A DNA stretch of 22,075 nt from assembly GCA_050331395.1 (NCBI GenBank), contig JBHJGX010000022.1, forward strand, positions 1 to 22,075, given 5' to 3'. Shown here piece by piece: positions 1-7,368 of the stretch. The notes under the pieces are model-generated. The model was not told the origin of the DNA. It searched no databases and saw only the letters and a list, made by a program, of their open reading frames with translations. The DNA comes from Thermohalobaculum sp050331395. GTDB lineage: Bacteria > Pseudomonadota > Alphaproteobacteria > Rhodobacterales > Rhodobacteraceae. Position numbers and translations under genes: made by a program. Numbering within the stretch: position 1 is the first letter of the stretch; the number at the start of each line of letters is the position of its first letter.

Positions 1-798
1 GGGGCGCTCGCCCCCCCCTATCCCGATCTCGCGATCGCGGCCGGCCGGCGGGCGGCGCCGGCGCTTGCGCGGCTCGCGCGTCAGGGCGTGCGCCGCGTGC
101 AGATCCTGAATGCGGGGCTTGCGCGGCGGTCGGCCGATCTCCGCGTGGTGCCCGAGCACGACCGGCTCCGCGGCGAGGGGGTGGTGACGACCCTCGGCGC
201 CATCGGCCGGGTGACGGTCGAGCGTATCCGTGCCGAGGCGGCGATCTGGCGGCCGCGCCTCGCTGGGCTCCGGGGCCGGCGTCTGGCGGTTCTGGTCGGC
301 GGTCCGGGACCGATGGCGGGCTGGGCCGAGGAGGACGGCCAATTGCTCGCCGAGGATCTCGCGACCTTGGCCGAGACCGGGTGGAGCTTGCTGATCACGC
401 TTTCGCGGCGCACGCCGCAGCCGGTCGCAGAGCGACTGGCGCGTGTGCTCGATCCGGGGCGGCATCTTCTCTATCGGGGCACGGGCGAGAACCCCTATCC
501 CGGGATCCTCGGGCTTGCCGAGGCGGCGCTCGTCACCGAGGACAGCGTCAACATGGCGTCCGAGGCCGCGTCGGCGGGGCTGCCGATCCACATCTTCCCC
601 GTCGCCCGACCGACAGCGAAATGCCGCCGCTTCCACGACGCGCTCGCGCTTCGCGGGATCGCGCGCCCCTTCGAGGGACGGATCGAGAGCTGGCGGTATC
701 CGGCGTTGGCCGAGGGCGACCGGGTGGCGGAGATCGTCCTTGCGCGGCTCTTCGCCGGGCGCCTGCCGTCGCAGACGACGTCGCAAAACCGGCCGTGA
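1..798 (+). CDS. Mitochondrial fission ELM1-family protein, 3' part
   Basis: The frame is open from the first base, so the gene starts upstream of the window. About 265 residues are visible. The first residues include a segment of the type PDLAIAAGRRAAPALARLAR, characteristic of the bacterial ELM1 family (DUF1022, Pfam Mito_fiss_Elm1). Further on are LVGGPGP and a late VTEDSVNMASEAASAG segment, which resembles the nucleotide-sugar-binding half of GT-B-like folds. Plant ELM1 acts in mitochondrial fission; the role of bacterial members is not established. A GTG at 88 could be taken as a start, but family similarity continues upstream of it, so I treat the gene as truncated by the window edge. 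It is 41 bp upstream of the OmpA-domain gene on the same strand. Confidence 0.75.
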   Translation, partial: GALAPPYPDLAIAAGRRAAPALARLARQGVRRVQILNAGLARRSADLRVVPEHDRLRGEGVVTTLGAIGRVTVERIRAEAAIWRPRLAGLRGRRLAVLVGGPGPMAGWAEEDGQLLAEDLATLAETGWSLLITLSRRTPQPVAERLARVLDPGRHLLYRGTGENPYPGILGLAEAALVTEDSVNMASEAASAGLPIHIFPVARPTAKCRRFHDALALRGIARPFEGRIESWRYPALAEGDRVAEIVLARLFAGRLPSQTTSQNRP

Positions 799-839
799 GG
801 CTGCTATAGTCGCAGGGAAACCCTCCGAGGAGAGCCCCC

Positions 840-1628
840 ATGCGTGCCATCGCCCGTCTCGTCGCCATCTGCGTCCTCTCCGTGCTCTTCGCGCCCGGGA
901 TCGCCGCGGCCCAATGGGAGCGGACCTATACGATCCTTTTCAAGGAATGCACGCAGCCGAGCCTCGCGACCTTCGATGCGGAGATGAACGCCTTTCCGGG
1001 GCGGATCGATCTCCGCCCGATCGAGGCGCGGAGCACGTCCCGGACCGTCAGCTATACCTCTATGCTGTCGCCGAACGACCTTTTGCGCAATCTCTACGCC
1101 ATGGTCGAGCGCACCGGCTATCGCGCCCGGATCGGCGTCGAGGGGCTCCGCTATGGCGTGACCTGCCTGCCTGGGCGGCGGCGGCATCCGCTGGCGACGG
1201 TTGCGGCACCCCCGCCGCTGGTGATCTACGACACGGCATGCGGGGCGGTCCTCGAGATGACCGGCGATGTGCTGTTCGATTTCGGCCAGTCCTATGTGCG
1301 CGCGGATGCGGTGCCGACCCTGACCGCGGCCGCCACCGAAATCGCTGAGCTTCGCCCGCTCGTCGTCGAGGTCACGGGCCATACGGACAGCATCGGCAGC
1401 GTCGCCGCGAACCAGCAGCTCTCAGAGCGCCGGGCGCTTGCGGTCATGCGGTATCTGCAGGGGATCCAAGACCTTCGCGGGCAGCGCTTCGTGATCCGCG
1501 GCGCCGGGGAGCTTGCCCCCCGCGTGCCGAACGTCACGCCCGACGGACGCGACGACCCCCGCGGCCGCCAGCTCAACCGGCGCGTCGAGATCTTTCTGCG
1601 CACCCGCGACGGCGGCGTCTGCGGCTGA
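840..1628 (+). CDS. OmpA-family peptidoglycan-binding envelope protein
   Basis: 262 residues. Residues 1-24 are a Sec signal peptide: basic start, hydrophobic core, AAA cleavage region before QWERTY. The N-terminal half (about 25-140) is not recognised. Residues about 145-255 are an OmpA C-terminal domain, with GHTDSIG (Asp183), a following N-x2-LSERRA stretch and LNRRVEI (Arg247/248). In this family an Asp and an Arg at these places bind diaminopimelate of peptidoglycan, so the protein should be periplasmic or outer-membrane associated. The ATG has a purine-rich RBS (GAGGAGAG) just upstream. There is no N-terminal beta-barrel of classical OmpA size. Confidence is high for the domain and low for the biological role. 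Confidence 0.85.
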   Translation: MRAIARLVAICVLSVLFAPGIAAAQWERTYTILFKECTQPSLATFDAEMNAFPGRIDLRPIEARSTSRTVSYTSMLSPNDLLRNLYAMVERTGYRARIGVEGLRYGVTCLPGRRRHPLATVAAPPPLVIYDTACGAVLEMTGDVLFDFGQSYVRADAVPTLTAAATEIAELRPLVVEVTGHTDSIGSVAANQQLSERRALAVMRYLQGIQDLRGQRFVIRGAGELAPRVPNVTPDGRDDPRGRQLNRRVEIFLRTRDGGVCG

Positions 1629-1708
1629 GACCCTCGCAGCTCCGTGACACCGCTTGGGTTCGCCCCGTCCACCGGCTAGATAGGCACGACAAGGAGAGGA
1701 GAGCGACC

Positions 1709-2689
1709 ATGCCCGACACCACCTCCGCTGCGCCGCGCCACGTGCGCGTGCTCATCATCGGCTCGGGGCCGGCAGGCTACACGGCGGCCGTTTATGCGGC
1801 GCGTGCGCTCCTCGAGCCGGTGCTCGTCCAGGGCATTCAGCCGGGCGGGCAGCTGACGATCACCACCGATGTGGAGAACTGGCCGGGCCTCGTGACCACC
1901 CAAGGCCCTGAGCTGATGGTCCAGATGGAGGCCCATGCCCGGGCGGTGGGTACCGAGGTCGTCTCGGACATCGTGACCCGGCTCGATCTCTCCCGGCGGC
2001 CCTTCGTCGCAACCGGCGACAGCGGTCAGGTCTGGGAGGCCGATGCGGTGATCCTGGCGACCGGCGCCCAGGCCCGCTGGCTCGGCCTCGAGAGCGAGGA
2101 GCGGTTCAAGGGCTTTGGCGTCTCCGCCTGCGCGACCTGCGACGGGTTCTTCTATCGCGGCAAGGAGGTCCTGGTCGTCGGCGGCGGGAACACGGCGGTC
2201 GAGGAAGCGCTCTATCTCGCCAATCTCGCCTCGAAGGTGACGCTCGTGCACCGGCGCGACAGTCTCCGGGCCGAGGCGATCCTGCAGAAGCGGCTGTTCG
2301 CCCATCCGAAGATCGAGGTCGTCTGGGACCACCGGGTCGACGAGATCCTCGGCGAACGCCCGGCCGGCGTCACGGGCGTGCGTCTCGCCCATACCCGGAC
2401 CGGAGAGACGCGCGAGCTCGCCGTCGAAGGGGTCTTCATCGCGATCGGCCATGCGCCGGCCTCGGAACTGGTGCGCGACCAGCTCGAGACCCATCACGGC
2501 GGGTATGTGGTGACCGAGCCCGGATCGACCCGGACCGCCGTGCCCGGCGTCTTCGCGGCCGGCGATGTAACGGATTACATCTATCGCCAGGCGGTGACCT
2601 CGGCGGGGATGGGCTGCATGGCCGCGCTCGAGGCAGAGAAATTCCTCGCCGAGAGCAGCGACAGCGCCGCCGCCCAGGCGGCCGAGTGA
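1709..2689 (+). CDS. trxB: Thioredoxin-disulfide reductase (TrxB)
   Basis: 326 residues, normal length for bacterial low-Mr thioredoxin reductase. It uses NADPH through FAD and a redox disulfide to reduce thioredoxin in the cytoplasm. Visible motifs: FAD dinucleotide-binding GSGPAG at 18-23, PGGQLTITTDVENWPG at 45-60, redox-active CATC (Cys141, Cys144) followed by DGFFYRGKEV, NADPH-binding GGGNTA at 158-163 with VHRRD after it, and the C-terminal FAD motif AAGDVTD followed by YRQAVTSAGMGC. The start is supported by an AAGGAGAGGA ribosome-binding site about 10 nt upstream. It lies 80 bp after the OmpA-domain gene and ends 10 bp from the stop of the convergent LysR gene. Confidence 0.95.
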   Translation: MPDTTSAAPRHVRVLIIGSGPAGYTAAVYAARALLEPVLVQGIQPGGQLTITTDVENWPGLVTTQGPELMVQMEAHARAVGTEVVSDIVTRLDLSRRPFVATGDSGQVWEADAVILATGAQARWLGLESEERFKGFGVSACATCDGFFYRGKEVLVVGGGNTAVEEALYLANLASKVTLVHRRDSLRAEAILQKRLFAHPKIEVVWDHRVDEILGERPAGVTGVRLAHTRTGETRELAVEGVFIAIGHAPASELVRDQLETHHGGYVVTEPGSTRTAVPGVFAAGDVTDYIYRQAVTSAGMGCMAALEAEKFLAESSDSAAAQAAE

Positions 2690-2705
2690 CCGGCGGCGGT
2701 CACTC
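2684..2705. terminator. Perfect hairpin spanning both stop codons of trxB and the LysR gene
   Basis: GAGTGACCG (2684-2692) pairs perfectly with CGGTCACTC (2697-2705) around a 4-nt GCGG loop. The TGA of trxB (2687-2689) and the TGA of the convergent LysR gene (2702-2700) sit symmetrically in the two arms. A 9-bp GC-rich stem between convergent genes suits a bidirectional transcription end or a barrier to read-through. Neither side has a T-tract, so it is not a textbook intrinsic terminator. Confidence 0.45.
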
Positions 2706-3572
2706 CCATTCCCGTTCGCTGAGAAACCGCACCAGCCGCTCTGCGGCAGGCGGAAGGCGTCGCCCCGCAACGGTCGCGATCTCGATCACACGGTCATAGA
2801 CGAGATCCGGCAGCGGACAGCTCGCGACGCCGGGCATCACCACTTGGTCGCGGGGAATGATCGTAACCCCGCGCCCCGCCGCCACCGCCGCGAGCACCCA
2901 GTCCTCGGGCTCGCTCCGCATCGACACCCGCAGCGGGATCTGCCGACGTCCAAGCTCGGCCTGGATCTCCGCGCGATATTCGCAGCGAAGCCGATCGAGA
3001 TAGGTGAGGCCGGCAAGCTCCGCGGCTAGGACGGGACGTCCGGCCCACGGATGGTCCGCCGCGATCGCCAAGACCATCGGCTCGCGATAGAGCGGCCGCG
3101 CCGCGATCCGCTCGGGCAGGGGCCCGTGGCGTGCGACGATCGCTGCCTCGAAGGCGCCGGAGAGCAGCAATTCATAGGCTTTCGGCCCCCAGACGTCGTG
3201 AATGACAAGCCGGACCTCGGGCTCGGTCGTCTCGAAGGTGCCGATGGCCCCAGAGATCGAGCGCGGGCCGATTGTCGAGTAGACGCCGAGCGCGACCTCT
3301 TTCCCCGGATCCTCGAGGAGCGCCCGCGCCGCCTCCCGAGCGGCCCGTCGGGTCTCGTCGATCCGCGCGAGATGGGTGCGCATCTCGCGGCCGAGATCGG
3401 TCAGCACGAGCCCGCCGGTCTGGCGCAGAAAGAGCGGTCCGCCCAGTTCGTCCTCGAGCTTACGGATCGCGACGGTCATCGCCGGTTGCGAGACGCCCGC
3501 CGCCTCCGCTGCAGGGGTAAAGTTAAATTTATCGCTGGCCGCGATAAAATAGCGTATCTGGTGAAACTCCAC
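2700..3572 (-). CDS. LysR-family transcriptional regulator
   Basis: 290 residues from a GTG at 3572, whose product begins MEFHQIRYF. This fits the normal LysR length and domain edge. An ATG at 3608 would add a 12-residue tail without a good RBS, while GGGGGA lies before the GTG. The winged helix-turn-helix is at residues about 4-63 (NFTPAAEAAGVSQPAMTVAI, then RKLEDELG, then FLRQTGGLVLTDLGRE). The remainder is a LysR substrate-binding domain that would sense a small co-inducer; its ligand cannot be read from sequence. It is divergent from the cytochrome P460-family gene with 111 bp between start codons, so that gene is the likeliest target (inference). LysR regulators usually also control themselves. 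Confidence 0.9.
   Translation of the reverse strand: MEFHQIRYFIAASDKFNFTPAAEAAGVSQPAMTVAIRKLEDELGGPLFLRQTGGLVLTDLGREMRTHLARIDETRRAAREAARALLEDPGKEVALGVYSTIGPRSISGAIGTFETTEPEVRLVIHDVWGPKAYELLLSGAFEAAIVARHGPLPERIAARPLYREPMVLAIAADHPWAGRPVLAAELAGLTYLDRLRCEYRAEIQAELGRRQIPLRVSMRSEPEDWVLAAVAAGRGVTIIPRDQVVMPGVASCPLPDLVYDRVIEIATVAGRRLPPAAERLVRFLSEREWE
3526..3550. promoter_or_regulatory. Near-perfect palindrome with ATC-N9-GAT core inside the LysR 5' coding end
   Basis: Arms AATTTATCGC (3526-3535) and GCGATAAAAT (3541-3550) pair at 9 of 10 positions around a 5-bp TGGCC spacer. The core ATC-N9-GAT satisfies the T-N11-A rule for LysR binding sites. It lies at codons 8-16 of the regulator gene, where an operator could serve autoregulation. 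It is also conspicuously AT-rich for this genome. It could instead simply reflect coding of the Phe/Ile/Lys/Asn-rich first helix. Confidence 0.3.
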
Positions 3573-3683
3573 GGCCCGTCCCCCATAACGGCGCTCTATG
3601 GTTGCCATCAGCATATGGTAGTGGGAAGCCCCACGCGTCGCCTCCATGCTCCGGTCTCGTTAGGCAGTCAACCGGAGGGATCC
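3573..3683. promoter_or_regulatory. Divergent promoter region between the LysR and cytochrome P460 genes
   Basis: 111 bp between the two start codons must hold both promoters. It contains alternating ATGG/CCAT half-sites around 3598-3618 and a small hairpin, GTGGG (3621-3625) with CCCAC (3630-3634). I cannot pick convincing -35/-10 boxes. Confidence 0.4.
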
Positions 3684-4280
3684 ATGCCCAATACCCGCAC
3701 CATCGCCGCCGCTGGCGTGGCCGTCATCGCGCTCGGCGCAGGCGCCACCGCCCAAGAGATCACCCGCGCGAGTTTCACCGCCGAAGGCGCCGTCGAGCGT
3801 CCGGACAACTGGCGGTCCTGGATTTTTGTCGGCGCGCCGCTTACGCCGAACGCGATGAACGGCGGCGAGGCTCCGTTCCCCGAGTACCACAACGTCTATA
3901 TCGAACCGACCGCCTTTGCCCATTGGAGCCGCACCGGCGAATGGGCCGACGGCACGCAGTTCGTCAAAGAACTCGTTCTGTTGCGCGCGGCCGCCGATTG
4001 TGAGGCTGACCCGGCCACCGGCGCCTGTTTCCAGACTTCGGGGCAGGGATACTTCCAGGGCGCGTTCGCCGGTCTCGAGCTCAAGGTCAAGGACGCCGAG
4101 CGCTTCGCCGACGAGCCGGGCAATTGGGCCTATTTCTCGTTCGGCCACACGCCGGAGCCCTATGCCGAAACGGCCGAGGCGTTCCCGGCCGAGACCTGCA
4201 ATGCCTGCCACGAGGCGAATGCAGCGGACGATTTCGTCTTTACCCAGTATTATCCCGTTCTCCGGGCCGCAAAACCCTGA
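3684..4280 (+). CDS. Cytochrome P460-family monoheme c-type protein
   Basis: 198 residues from an ATG preceded by GGAGGG. Residues 1-23 are a Sec signal peptide ending in GATAQ, so the product is periplasmic. The NWRSWIFVGAPLTPN segment, the EYHNVYI segment after it and the single C-terminal heme motif CNACH (Cys172, Cys175, His176) followed by FTQYYPVLR are the typical cytochrome P460 arrangement. Members oxidise hydroxylamine or bind and detoxify NO; others have no known substrate. True P460 enzymes have an extra Lys-heme cross-link; candidate lysines exist (for example in FVKELV and LKVKDAE), but I cannot assign one. It is divergent from the LysR regulator and has no same-strand partner downstream. 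Confidence 0.85.
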   Translation: MPNTRTIAAAGVAVIALGAGATAQEITRASFTAEGAVERPDNWRSWIFVGAPLTPNAMNGGEAPFPEYHNVYIEPTAFAHWSRTGEWADGTQFVKELVLLRAAADCEADPATGACFQTSGQGYFQGAFAGLELKVKDAERFADEPGNWAYFSFGHTPEPYAETAEAFPAETCNACHEANAADDFVFTQYYPVLRAAKP

Positions 4281-4727
4281 GGGGCGTTGCCCTCGCAGGC
4301 GTCCTCTCCGCCGAGAACCCGAGGTGGGCGCCCGCAAAAACCCCGGATTGCACGAGGAGCGCAGCCGCCAAGCCGTTGATTACATTGAGAGCAGGAACGC
4401 CCGATCCGGGGTTTTTGCGGGTACCCAGCTGCCGCCGCCAGGGGGGACTGGACGGCGGCGGCCCCGTCACACGCACACAACACGACTGGGCACGCCGCCA
4501 CGCACGCAACACAAACAACAGCGGGCGGTGCCCGTTACGCTACGAGTGAGGTTTTGCCTTCAGATCGGGTCGGAATTAGGGCGTGATTTGGCCGAAATCA
4601 TTGTTTTCTCGGGCCAATTACGACCGGATCGCAACTCGGATCGGTTGGAGTATGACTTTACTCAACCCCTTGGGGAAAGTGTTTCAAAGGAAACCAAGCG
4701 CGGGCTGTGCATTCCGTTCGGCCAGCC
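4281..4727. other. Gene-free interval between the convergent cytochrome P460 and parC genes
   Basis: No ORF here has a credible start, RBS or family signature. It holds a weak hairpin right after the cytochrome stop (GAGGG/CCCTC, 4280-4294), the 18-bp inverted repeat (4331-4421), a 9-bp GCCGCCGCC/GGCGGCGGC hairpin (4431-4439 with 4454-4462), a CA-rich run (about 4467-4530) and an unusually AT-rich stretch (about 4575-4690). No promoter or RNA gene was recognised. Confidence 0.6.
4331..4421. repeat. Perfect 18-bp inverted repeat with 55-bp spacer
   Basis: Left arm CCCGCAAAAACCCCGGAT (4331-4348) is exactly reverse-complemented by ATCCGGGGTTTTTGCGGG (4404-4421). The 91-bp unit has no ORF. The base immediately outside and inside the arms does not pair, so the ends are sharp. 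It could be a non-autonomous terminal-inverted-repeat relic, an extragenic palindromic repeat, or the stem of a structured RNA. I see no target-site duplication. Confidence 0.8.
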
Positions 4728-7049
4728 TCAGTCGGAGAACCGGTTGCTCCGCGGAAAGCCCCGCGGGGCCGTTCGGCCAGCGGTGGCGCGCTTGCCGAGC
4801 CATTCGCGGAGATCGGGCTCGCTGCGTGTCCGCCCGTCCGGCATCGGCCAGGAGAGCCCGTCCGCAAGGCGGAGCACGATCGCGTCCGACAGTCCGCCGT
4901 CTTTGTATTTCTGAAGCCGCACGCCTTTGCCGCGGGCCATCTCGGGGAGTTCGTCGAGCGGAAAGACCAGCAGCTTCCGGTTCTCGCCGATCACCGCGAC
5001 ATGATCGCCCTCGGCCGGGCGGCAGACCCGGGCAGCCGCCCCGTCGCGCAGGCTCAGCACTTGTTTGCCGGCCCGGGTCTGGGCGACGAGGGCGTCCTCG
5101 CCGACCAGGAACCCGTCGCCCGCCGAGGAGGCGAGGAGCCGCCGCCGTCCCGGGACATGCACGAAAAGCGCGGCGATACGCTCCTCGTTCGGCAGGTCCA
5201 TCATCAGCCGCACGGGTTCACCGAGGCCCCGCCCGCCGGGCAGCCGTTCGGCCGCCAGCGTAAAGACCCGCCCGCCATCTGAGAAAGCGAGCAACCGATC
5301 CGTCGTCTGAGCATGCAGAAGGATCTGCAGCCCGTCGCCGTCGCGGAATTTGAGCTCGCTGTCGAGCGGCAGGTGGCCCTTCATCGCGCGGATCCAGCCC
5401 TGATGCGACAGGACGACCGTCACCGGCTCGCGTTCCACGAGCGCCTCCACGGGCACGGGCTCGGACTGGGGCGCCTCGTCGAGCGCTGTCCGCCGTGCCC
5501 CCAATGGCCAGGGATCGTGCTCGGCCCGGGCGGTCCGAAGCGCCTCGACCGAGCGCAGGCCGCGCAACGCCGGCGGTGCGCCGAAGCGATCCCGGATCCC
5601 GCGGATCTCGTCGGCGATGCGATCCCATTGCGCGCCTTCATCGCGCAAGAGCGCCTCGAGCCCGGTCTGCTCCGCAATCAGGTCGTCGCGCTCCCGGCGC
5701 AGTTGCATCTCTTCGAGGCGCCGGAGCGACCGCAGCCGCATGTTGAGGATCGCCTCCGCCTGCACCTCCGAGAGCCGCACGCCGTCGCCCCAATCCTCGG
5801 CCATCAGCGCGGGCTTCGGCTCGTCCTCGGCGCGAATGATCTCGATCACCCGGTCGAGGTTCAGATAGGCGACGATGTAGCCGTCGAGCACCTCGAGCCG
5901 GTGGGCGATCTTGGCGAGCCGATGCCGCGACCGGCGGATGAGCACCGCGCGCCGATGATCGAGAAAGGCGCGCATCACCTCCTTGAGCGAGGCCACCCCC
6001 GGCGTCCGCCCGTCGATCAGCACGGTCATGTTGAGCGGAAACCGGCTTTCCAAGTCCGAGAGGCGGTAGAGCGTCTCCATGATCATCGCGGGGTCGAGCT
6101 TGCTCGATTTGGGTTCGAGCACCAGACGCACGTCTTCGGCGGATTCGTCGCGGATATCGGCAAGAACGGGCAGTTTCTTTTGCGTGATCAGGTCGGCGAT
6201 CCGTTCGATCAACTTGGACTTTTGCACCGCATAGGGGATCTCGGTGACGACGATCTGCCACTGGCCGCGGGCAAGGGGTTCGACCTGCCAGGCGGCCCGG
6301 AGCCGGAACCCCCCGCGGCCCGTCGCATAGGCTTCCCGGATCGCCTCGGCCGGTTCGACGAGGACGCCGCCCGTGGGGAAATCGGGCCCCGGCAGATGTT
6401 CGAGCAGGGTCTCGAGCCCGGCCTCTGGGTCTTTGATCAAATGCAAAAGGGCGGCGCAGACCTCCCCGGCATTGTGCGGCGGGATCGAGGTGGCCATGCC
6501 GACCGCGATGCCGGTCGAGCCGTTCGCGAGGAGGTTGGGAAAGCCCGCTGGCAGGATCTCGGGCTCGGACTTGCGCCCGTCATACGTCGGACGGAAATCG
6601 ACCGCGTCTTCCTCGAGGCCATCGAGGAGAGCCATCGCGACGTCGGTCAGTCGAGCCTCGGTATAGCGCGCCGCGGCGGCCGCATCGCCGTCGATATTGC
6701 CGAAATTGCCTTGCCCGTCGACGAGCGGATAGCGCTGGGCGAAATCCTGCGACAACCGCACGAGGGCATCGTAGATCGCGCCGTCGCCGTGGGGGTGATA
6801 ATCCCCCATCGTATCGCCGACGATCTTCGCGCTTTTGAGATACCGCCCGTTCGGCGCGAGGTTGAGCACGCCCATGGCATAGAGGATGCGCCGGTGCACG
6901 GGCTTGAGCCCGTCGCGCGCATCGGGAAGGGCGCGCCCCATGATCGTCGAGAGCGCATAGGTGAGGTACCTTGAGCCGAGCGCGCGGGAGAGCGGCTCGA
7001 CGAGATCCCGCCGCGTGTCCTCCGTCTCGGCGTCGGGATCGTCGCTCAT
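4728..7049 (-). CDS. parC: DNA topoisomerase IV subunit A (ParC)
   Basis: 773 residues, the expected length for ParC and shorter than GyrA. With ParE it decatenates daughter chromosomes, cutting DNA through an active-site tyrosine. Visible: LSTIMGRALPDARDGLKPVH at about 33-52, HPHGDGAIYDAL at 85-96, and the catalytic RYTE with Tyr129. The long tower/coiled-coil region and a C-terminal pinwheel domain follow, the latter with degenerate repeats such as GGRVFTLAAERLPGG, GDGFLV and MARGKGVRLQKY. The conserved end APRGFPRSNRF follows. Residues matching the E. coli ParC quinolone positions Ser80 and Glu84 are Gly90 and Asp94. The start is an ATG with a weak G-rich upstream box. It follows the 52-aa peptide gene by 41 bp on the same strand. 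Confidence 0.93.
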   Translation of the reverse strand: MSDDPDAETEDTRRDLVEPLSRALGSRYLTYALSTIMGRALPDARDGLKPVHRRILYAMGVLNLAPNGRYLKSAKIVGDTMGDYHPHGDGAIYDALVRLSQDFAQRYPLVDGQGNFGNIDGDAAAAARYTEARLTDVAMALLDGLEEDAVDFRPTYDGRKSEPEILPAGFPNLLANGSTGIAVGMATSIPPHNAGEVCAALLHLIKDPEAGLETLLEHLPGPDFPTGGVLVEPAEAIREAYATGRGGFRLRAAWQVEPLARGQWQIVVTEIPYAVQKSKLIERIADLITQKKLPVLADIRDESAEDVRLVLEPKSSKLDPAMIMETLYRLSDLESRFPLNMTVLIDGRTPGVASLKEVMRAFLDHRRAVLIRRSRHRLAKIAHRLEVLDGYIVAYLNLDRVIEIIRAEDEPKPALMAEDWGDGVRLSEVQAEAILNMRLRSLRRLEEMQLRRERDDLIAEQTGLEALLRDEGAQWDRIADEIRGIRDRFGAPPALRGLRSVEALRTARAEHDPWPLGARRTALDEAPQSEPVPVEALVEREPVTVVLSHQGWIRAMKGHLPLDSELKFRDGDGLQILLHAQTTDRLLAFSDGGRVFTLAAERLPGGRGLGEPVRLMMDLPNEERIAALFVHVPGRRRLLASSAGDGFLVGEDALVAQTRAGKQVLSLRDGAAARVCRPAEGDHVAVIGENRKLLVFPLDELPEMARGKGVRLQKYKDGGLSDAIVLRLADGLSWPMPDGRTRSEPDLREWLGKRATAGRTAPRGFPRSNRFSD

Positions 7050-7090
7050 GCCCCCGGGCGTATCATCGCCGCCCGGGAGCGTCTAGCCGG

Positions 7091-7249
7091 TCAGTCCTGT
7101 GCATCGTGCGGGTCGCCATCGGCGGCGAGGGCCGAGGGCTTGGTCCGGCCTTTGAGCTGTTGCATCCGACGGACCTGGTAAATTCCGAACGCGACGATCA
7201 GCAGAAGCGTTGTCGCGGAAAGCGGGTTGATAAACGCGTCGTACCACAT
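7091..7249 (-). CDS. Hypothetical 52-aa single-span membrane peptide
   Basis: The start is fixed by a strong AAAGGAG box directly upstream of the ATG at 7249. The product begins MWYDAFINPLSATTLLLIVA. One hydrophobic segment (about 10-24) is followed by a basic stretch (QVRRMQQLKGRTK) and an acidic tail (DGDPHDAQD). The predicted topology is N-out, C-in single-pass in the inner membrane. The size resembles small subunits or stabilisers of respiratory complexes, but I recognise no family. It lies 41 bp upstream of parC and 119 bp downstream of cobD, all on the same strand. Confidence 0.6.
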   Translation of the reverse strand: MWYDAFINPLSATTLLLIVAFGIYQVRRMQQLKGRTKPSALAADGDPHDAQD

Positions 7250-7280
7250 TGAGGGGCTCCTTTCTGCGGTCAGCATCGGC

Positions 7281-7306
7281 GAGCGGGCAGGCGTGCCCGC
7301 CCGCTC
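7281..7306 (-). terminator. GC-rich hairpin between cobD and the 52-aa gene
   Basis: GAGCGGGC (7281-7288) pairs with GCCCGCTC (7299-7306), with partial extra pairing inside. It lies about 65 nt past the cobD stop and about 30 nt before the 52-aa gene on the minus strand. There is no T-tract, so it may be a rho-type end, an mRNA-stabilising hairpin or a leader structure. Confidence 0.35.
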
Positions 7307-7368
7307 ACGCCAGCACCTAACTGACGTGCAAACGGCGGCAAGCGTTCTCCCGGGATGCGAAAACGCGC

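Noticed and set aside
3573..3647. Upstream ATG starts for the LysR regulator
   Set aside because: They add residues before the usual LysR N-terminus and lack an RBS; the GTG at 3572 fits family alignment.
4331..4421. Integron attC site or CRISPR-like repeat
   Set aside because: There are no RYYYAAC/GTTRRRY core sites and only one repeat pair, with inverted rather than direct copies.
4124..4549. Possible 141-aa gene overlapping the end of the cytochrome P460 gene and crossing the inverted repeat
   Set aside because: It begins inside a confident gene in another frame, has no RBS and crosses both hairpins; no family was recognised.
5313..6974. A 553-codon open frame on the plus strand antisense to parC
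   Set aside because: ParC is unmistakable on the other strand and the translated product has no recognisable domain.
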